Source of the DNA: BPGX01 sp035405785 | GTDB taxonomy: Bacteria; Bacteroidota; Bacteroidia; B-17B0; Aurantibacillaceae | Direction: 5' to 3' | Assembly: GCA_035405785.1 (NCBI GenBank) | Contig: DAONJS010000001.1 | Location: forward strand, 434,001 to 498,000 | DNA: 64,000 nt | Part shown: one piece after another, positions 60,201-64,000 of the stretch | How positions within the stretch are numbered: position 1 is the first letter of the stretch | Layout of the letters: every line of letters begins with the position of its first letter | The notes under the pieces: generated by a model | Seen by the model: the letters and a program-made list of their open reading frames with translations, nothing else | Told to the model about the DNA's origin: nothing | The model's database searches: none | Program-made: the position numbers and the translations under genes

Positions 60201-61210
60201 TACAATTTTAATTTTTTCACTACACTTTCAAATAACTCAACCACTTTATTCAGCGGCAAATTTAACTGACCACCAGCGGCATTTTTATGTCCTCCTCCAT
60301 TAAAGTATTTTCGGGCTATTTGATTTACATCTAAATTTCCTTTGCTGCGTAAAGAAATTCTTACTAATTTATCTGTTTCAGTAAATAAGGCGGAAATTTT
60401 TACATCTTTAATAGAAAGGGCAGTATTGACAAGACCTTCTGTATCTCCTTTCTGATAATTAAATTTTTTAAGTTCTTCTTGAGATAGAGCAATATATGCG
60501 GCTTTATACTCAGGAAGATATTTTAATTTTTCAGATAGTGCATAGCCCACTAATTTCAAGCGGTCATAAGAGTAAGTGTCAAAAACATTTTGTTGGATTT
60601 TAGTGTGTTCAATTTTGTAAGTTAATAAATCTGCTGCAATACGCATTGTTTTTGAAGTGACGGAATCATATTTAAATGAGCCAGTATCGGTCATAATGCC
60701 TGTGTAAATACATTGTGCAATTTTTTTATCAATGTATTTTTTTAGATTTAAATGTTCTGCTAATTGATAAATAAGTTCGCAGGTGCTACTTGCAGAATCA
60801 TCAAAAAAATAAGCATTGAAATAATTTTCAGGCATTTTATGATGATCAATTAATATTTTTTTTGCTGACGATTCAATTGCTAATTGAGTAAATTCTTGAA
60901 TGTTTAATCTATTGAATGAATTACAATCTAATAAAAAAATGAGGTCAGATTTTTGAATTAATTTTTTTGCTTTATCGGAGTTATTTTCAAACAAAATGAT
61001 TTTACTGGTATCAGGCATCCACTTTAAAAAGCCGGGGAAAGCATTGGGTAAAATCAGATGCACTTTTTTATTTAATTTTTTAAGTAAAAAATAAAGTGCT
61101 AATGATGATCCAACGGCATCAGCGTCTGGATTGTGATGAGAAAATATGAGCACATTTTTGCTTTCTTTTATTAAGGCAGATAACTTTTTTTTGTCAGAAA
61201 TTTTTCTCAT
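60200..61210 (-). CDS. nrnA: DHH/DHHA1 phosphoesterase (NrnA-like oligoribonuclease / pAp phosphatase)
   Basis: A 336-residue DHH-family enzyme degrading oligoribonucleotides (nanoRNA) and often pAp. Metal-binding motifs are in FSHHNPDADAVGSSLAL (about 24-40), LIFLLDCNSFNRL, the DHH motif in ILIDHHKMPENYF (about 120) and TGIMTDTGSFKYDS. The DHHA1 part ends with FNGGGHKNAAGGQL. Length is typical. A terminator hairpin of the upstream gene lies only 24 bases before its ATG and no promoter is evident between them. Confidence 0.92.
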   Translation of the reverse strand: MRKISDKKKLSALIKESKNVLIFSHHNPDADAVGSSLALYFLLKKLNKKVHLILPNAFPGFLKWMPDTSKIILFENNSDKAKKLIQKSDLIFLLDCNSFNRLNIQEFTQLAIESSAKKILIDHHKMPENYFNAYFFDDSASSTCELIYQLAEHLNLKKYIDKKIAQCIYTGIMTDTGSFKYDSVTSKTMRIAADLLTYKIEHTKIQQNVFDTYSYDRLKLVGYALSEKLKYLPEYKAAYIALSQEELKKFNYQKGDTEGLVNTALSIKDVKISALFTETDKLVRISLRSKGNLDVNQIARKYFNGGGHKNAAGGQLNLPLNKVVELFESVVKKLKL

Positions 61211-61233
61211 ATAAATTTTTTAAAAAACAAAAA

Positions 61234-61247
61234 GGGGCAAAAGCCCC
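61234..61247 (-). terminator. Short G/C-rich terminator after the DUF2795 gene
   Basis: GGGGC (61234-61238), loop of 4, GCCCC (61243-61247). On the minus strand it is followed by TTTTTGTTTTTT. It lies 30 bases after the DUF2795 stop and 24 bases before the nrnA start. Confidence 0.8.
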
Positions 61248-61277
61248 AATTTTTGAGTATTTTCAAAGAAAAACATG

Positions 61278-61499
61278 TTAATACTCTTCTTCATTAAATA
61301 AAAAGTCATCTTTGGAAGGATAATCAGGCCACAGGTCTTCAATAGAATCAAAAATTTCATTTTCATCTTCAATTTCTTGCAGGTTTTCAATTACTTCAAG
61401 CGGTGCACCGCTTCTCATTGCATAGTCAATGAGTTCTTCTTTTGTTGCTGGCCATGGTGCATCTTCTAACCATGATGCTAATTCTAATGTCCAATACAT
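61278..61499 (-). CDS. DUF2795 family small acidic protein
   Basis: A 73-residue protein of the DUF2795 family: YWTLELASWLEDAPWPATKE, then ELIDYAMRSGAPLEVIENLQ, ending in a strongly acidic tail (DLWPDYPSKDDFLFNEEEY). Family members are short and of unknown function; this one is at the usual Bacteroidota length. Monocistronic with its own terminator; divergent from recX. Confidence 0.9.
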   Translation of the reverse strand: MYWTLELASWLEDAPWPATKEELIDYAMRSGAPLEVIENLQEIEDENEIFDSIEDLWPDYPSKDDFLFNEEEY

Positions 61500-61536
61500 A
61501 ATTTATTCTTAATTTGGCGACGCAAAAGAATGAATT

Positions 61537-61555
61537 ATTTTGATAATATCAAAAT
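61537..61555. promoter_or_regulatory. Perfect 19-base palindrome between DUF2795 and recX
   Basis: ATTTTGATA-A-TATCAAAAT is a 9+1+9 perfect inverted repeat, 20 bases before recX and 37 bases before the DUF2795 start. It could be an operator. It is one base short of FNR spacing (TTGAT, 3 bases, ATCAA), so the regulator is not identified. Confidence 0.4.
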
Positions 61556-61574
61556 TTTTAAGAATTTTTAAAAA

Positions 61575-62039
61575 ATGGACAAATCAGTAATTTTTCAAAA
61601 AATATGTAAGTGGTGTGCTTATCAGGATAGATCTGAATTTGAAACATATCAAAAATTATTATCAATGGATGTGAGTGATAAAGATGCGTTAGAAATGATT
61701 GAATTATTAAAAGAGGAAAATTATTTAAATCAGGATAGATTTTTAAGGAGTTTTATAAATGGCAAACTACGCTCAAAAAAGTGGGGATTAGAAAAGATAA
61801 AATTTCATCTAAAGCAAAAACATCATGTGCCAGAAACCCTAATAAATCAATACTTTCAGGAGATAAACAAAAATGAATATCTTGAACAATTAAAGCAAAT
61901 AATTCATCGCAAAAAATTAATTCTGGGAAAAAAAGAAAAAGATAAAATGCAATTAAAGAAAAAAATCATCAACTTTGCACTTTCAAAAGGATTTGATTTT
62001 TCTGACATTTATCAAGTTATTAATGAACTAAAATTATAA
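61575..62039 (+). CDS. recX: RecX family regulatory protein
   Basis: A 154-residue RecX protein, modulator of RecA filaments. It has three-helix repeats: ICKWCAYQDRSEFETYQKLL near the start, ALEMIELLKEENYLNQDRFL followed by RSFINGKLRSKKWGLEKIKF (the conserved R-x-F-x-x-x-x-x-x-x-K-x-W-G motif), and a third repeat near the C-terminus (KKIINFALSKGFDFSDIYQV). No recA nearby. The next gene starts 3 bases after its stop. Confidence 0.92.
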   Translation: MDKSVIFQKICKWCAYQDRSEFETYQKLLSMDVSDKDALEMIELLKEENYLNQDRFLRSFINGKLRSKKWGLEKIKFHLKQKHHVPETLINQYFQEINKNEYLEQLKQIIHRKKLILGKKEKDKMQLKKKIINFALSKGFDFSDIYQVINELKL

Positions 62040-62042
62040 TTT

Positions 62043-62831
62043 ATGCATATTCAACTAACAGGAAAAAGAGCATTTGTAAGTGGAGCAACTCAAGGAATTG
62101 GCAAAGCCATTGCTATACAATTTGCAAAAGCAGGAGCATCTGTAACAATTTGTGCCCGCAATGAAGCGGCATTAAAGCAAACCATTAAAGAATTAGATAC
62201 TTCACAAAATCAGGAACATTCTTATTTATGTGCGGATTTTTCCAAACCAGATGAATTGAAAAAATTATTAGAAGCATATTCAAAAAATTTTCCCATTATA
62301 CATATTGTTGTAAATAATACAGGCGGTCCAAATCCTGGAAGTATAGTGCAAGCACAAACAACTGAATTTATCAACGCTTTTCAGATGCATTTGATTTGTA
62401 ATCACATTATAGTTCAAACATTTTTACCATCTATGATAAAACAACAATATGGACGGATTATAAACATCATCTCTACTTCTGTAAAACAACCATTACCAAA
62501 TTTAGGAGTATCTAATACCATTCGTGCATCGGTTGCTGGCTGGGCAAAAACATTATCTAATGAAGTAGCACAATATGGAATTACAGTTAATAATATATTG
62601 CCCGGGGCTACTAAAACTCAAAGATTAGAACAAATTATTTCTCAAAGAGCCGAAAAGCAAAGAATATCAACTTCTGAAGTAGAAGAAGAAATGAAAAAAG
62701 AAATACCGATGAAAAGATTTGGGTTACCAGAAGAACCTGCTTATTTAGCGACATTTTTAGCATCACCTTATGCGGCTTATATTACTGGAGTAAGTATTCC
62801 TGTTGATGGAGGAAGAACATCCTGTTTGTAA
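62043..62831 (+). CDS. Short-chain dehydrogenase/reductase with non-canonical active site
   Basis: A 262-residue classical-size SDR. The cofactor loop is AFVSGATQGIGKAIAIQFAK (about 10-29) and the NNTGGP segment replaces NNAG. The catalytic Ser is probably in IINIISTSVKQPLPNLGVS. Where YxxxK is expected the sequence reads GVSNTIRASVAGWAKTL, so both Tyr and Lys appear replaced. This matches the beta-ketoacyl-reductase-like SDR subgroup with PNLGLSNxxR, so it is not a defect unique to this gene. The C-terminus ITGVSIPVDGGRTSCL is standard. Substrate unknown. Probably co-transcribed with recX. Confidence 0.88.
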   Translation: MHIQLTGKRAFVSGATQGIGKAIAIQFAKAGASVTICARNEAALKQTIKELDTSQNQEHSYLCADFSKPDELKKLLEAYSKNFPIIHIVVNNTGGPNPGSIVQAQTTEFINAFQMHLICNHIIVQTFLPSMIKQQYGRIINIISTSVKQPLPNLGVSNTIRASVAGWAKTLSNEVAQYGITVNNILPGATKTQRLEQIISQRAEKQRISTSEVEEEMKKEIPMKRFGLPEEPAYLATFLASPYAAYITGVSIPVDGGRTSCL

Positions 62832-62844
62832 TTTAATAAAATTT

Positions 62845-62879
62845 TCAATGTTCAATGCTCAATACTCAATGTTCAATTT
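62845..62879. repeat. Five tandem 7-base units (YTCAATR)
   Basis: Units TTCAATG, TTCAATG, CTCAATA, CTCAATG and TTCAATT follow without gaps in the 131-base space before gldD. A low-complexity A/T-rich stretch with more ATTCAA words continues to 62960. No function inferred. Confidence 0.75.
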
Positions 62880-62962
62880 TTATTCAACATCGCTTAATTC
62901 TTAATTATGATTTTTAATATTCAATGAATTCTTAATTTTAGAAAAAACAAAAATTCAATTTT

Positions 62963-63565
62963 ATGAAATATTTTCAATTTGTTATACTTATGCTGTATAG
63001 TTTGATATTTGTTAGATGTGCAGATGATGAGGATGAATCATTTTCACCTAAACCAAGAGGATATTATCGCATTCAATTTCCAGAAAAGAAATATCAAATG
63101 TATGATAGTGTTTGTCCATATAAATTTGAATACCCTGTATATGGAAAGATTGAAAGAGATAAACATCCTATGGCAGAGCCATGTTGGATAAATGTGCAAT
63201 TTCCTTATTTTAGAGCCACATTGCATTTAAGTTACAAAGATATGATGAATAAGAAAATTGCGGATTTGATTGAAGATAGTAGAGAATTAGCCATTAAACA
63301 TCAAATAAAATCTACAGGAATGGAAGAAACAGTGATATTGAGAGATAGCGTAAAAGTGTATGGATTAATTTATGATATAGAAGGTAATACAGCATCTTCT
63401 TTACAATTTTATGTAACAGATTCAACCAAACATTTTATTAGAGGAGCATTGTATTTCAATGTAAAACCAAATATAGATTCTGTAAAAATTGTTTTGGAAT
63501 TTTTGAAAGCAGATGTCCTTCATCTTATTCAAACTTTGAAATGGAAAAATGTTGATAAAAAATAA
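62963..63565 (+). CDS. gldD: Gliding motility lipoprotein GldD
   Basis: A 200-residue lipoprotein (signal peptide MKYFQFVILMLYSLIFVRC, Cys19) followed by a Asp/Glu-rich linker. The GldD core is PKPRGYYRIQFPEKKYQMYD, then CPYKFEYPVYG, CWINVQFPYFRATLHLSYK and SSLQFYVTDSTKHFIRGALY. GldD is needed for gliding and the type IX system in Flavobacterium, and homologs occur in non-gliding members too. Its presence agrees with the type IX tail on the protein at 40344-42563. No other gld gene is visible. Confidence 0.9.
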   Translation: MKYFQFVILMLYSLIFVRCADDEDESFSPKPRGYYRIQFPEKKYQMYDSVCPYKFEYPVYGKIERDKHPMAEPCWINVQFPYFRATLHLSYKDMMNKKIADLIEDSRELAIKHQIKSTGMEETVILRDSVKVYGLIYDIEGNTASSLQFYVTDSTKHFIRGALYFNVKPNIDSVKIVLEFLKADVLHLIQTLKWKNVDKK

Positions 63566-63577
63566 TTTAATTCAACT

Positions 63578-64000
63578 ATGATCTGGCATATTCTTAAATA
63601 TCTATTGACCTTTTCTATACCTTCTTTTTATAGAAAAATACAAATAAAAAATGTGCAGTATTTAAAAAATAATTTGCCTGCCATTATTGCTTCTAATCAT
63701 CCAAACGCATTTATGGATCCTATTGCCTTTAGTTATATGGTTTATCCGCCAAGAGTAAGATATATGGCTCGTGGAGATGCTTTCAAACCTGGGTTAATTA
63801 GTAAGATATTAGAGAGTATAGGAATAGTTCCGATATTTAGAATGCAGGATGCTGGAACAGAAGGAGTTAAGAAAAATAATGAAAGTTATAAAGTAGTATA
63901 TTCATTACTTAAAAGAAACAAGAAAGTAATGATATTTGCAGAAGGAATTTGTGTGCAGGAAAAAAGATTAAGACCCATTAAAAAAGGTGTTCCAAGATTG
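63578..64000 (+). CDS. PlsC-like 1-acyl-glycerol-phosphate acyltransferase family protein (3' end outside window)
   Basis: The first 141 residues of a membrane-associated acyltransferase; the frame stays open to the right edge. Seen are the catalytic NHxxxxD block as SNHPNAFMDPIAF (about residues 39-51), the second block VRYMARGDAFKP, the Arg in GIVPIFRMQD and the glycerol-phosphate block MIFAEGICVQEKRLRPIKKG. It opens with a hydrophobic helix (WHILKYLLTFSIPSFYRKI). Likely acylates a lysolipid or another membrane acceptor. Starts 12 bases after gldD, probably the same transcript. Confidence 0.88.
   Translation, partial: MIWHILKYLLTFSIPSFYRKIQIKNVQYLKNNLPAIIASNHPNAFMDPIAFSYMVYPPRVRYMARGDAFKPGLISKILESIGIVPIFRMQDAGTEGVKKNNESYKVVYSLLKRNKKVMIFAEGICVQEKRLRPIKKGVPRL

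Noticed and set aside
62845..62879. Possible CRISPR-like repeat array
   Set aside because: The units are 7 bases and directly adjacent with no spacers; this is a simple tandem repeat.

Overview
This 64 kb window is a gene-dense, A+T-rich piece of a Bacteroidota chromosome. The assignment rests on several features. One is a fused ccoN-ccoO cbb3 oxidase subunit. Others are a GldD gliding/type IX secretion lipoprotein, a protein with a type IX (Por) sorting tail, GSCFA and DUF5686 family proteins, and a SpoIIE phosphatase joined to a two-component-type propeller. Many genes are also preceded by the Bacteroidota -7 promoter element TAnnTTTG. The class within the phylum cannot be fixed from this sequence. 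I found no transposase, integrase, phage module or CRISPR array. The longest gene-free stretches are about 200 bases and are described individually.

Layout. 1-3.3 kb: the 3' end of rnr, a short interspersed repeat, an enoyl-CoA hydratase family gene and a membrane HisKA_2-type histidine kinase. 3.3-7.4 kb (minus): a tight operon of GT2 glycosyltransferase, GT-C-like membrane protein, ThiF/MoeB-like E1 enzyme and rsmI. 7.4-15.2 kb: a second GT-C-like membrane protein, dinB-like/thiH, and an operon of sigma-54-type regulator, sulfotransferase and tex. 15.2-19.3 kb: M61 peptidase and dtd, a TPR protein overlapping a SUI1/YciH factor, and a DUF2892 protein. 19.3-23 kb (minus): an ECF sigma factor with an anti-sigma-like membrane protein carrying three short repeats, a Spy-like periplasmic protein and a barrel-like protein, with a lipoprotein gene upstream. 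23-31 kb: a nucleoside transporter, the propeller/phosphatase hybrid, hldD, a GSCFA protein and a divergent BNR-repeat protein. 31.2-35.6 kb: leuS, a cytoplasmic PQQ-like propeller and a DCC (DUF393) protein.

35.7-51.6 kb is the most interesting part. A minus-strand block encodes a Met/His-rich outer-membrane protein, a small CNGKC-motif membrane protein, two tandem cytochrome c/beta-propeller lipoproteins and a secreted FG-GAP protein with a type IX tail. It lies back to back with the complete cbb3 oxidase and maturation set ccoS-NO-Q-P-G-H, a TauE/SafE-type protein and ccoI. The 216-bp divergent region holds a promoter for each side and an FNR-like palindrome. I infer a surface metal (probably copper) handling system partnered with a copper-dependent oxidase; this is untested.

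51.6-64 kb: a SPOR-domain protein with a duplicated domain, a TrxR-like ferredoxin/flavodoxin-NADP reductase, a large outer-membrane DUF5686 protein, smpB-dxr, four tRNAs (Gly-GCC, Leu-UAA, Leu-CAA, Leu-CAG), nrnA, a DUF2795 protein, recX, a non-canonical SDR, gldD and the start of a PlsC-like acyltransferase.

Several starts were moved from upstream TTG codons to internal ATGs on the basis of promoter position and family N-termini. Two genes (the DCC protein and ccoI) have no ATG available and appear to start with TTG.
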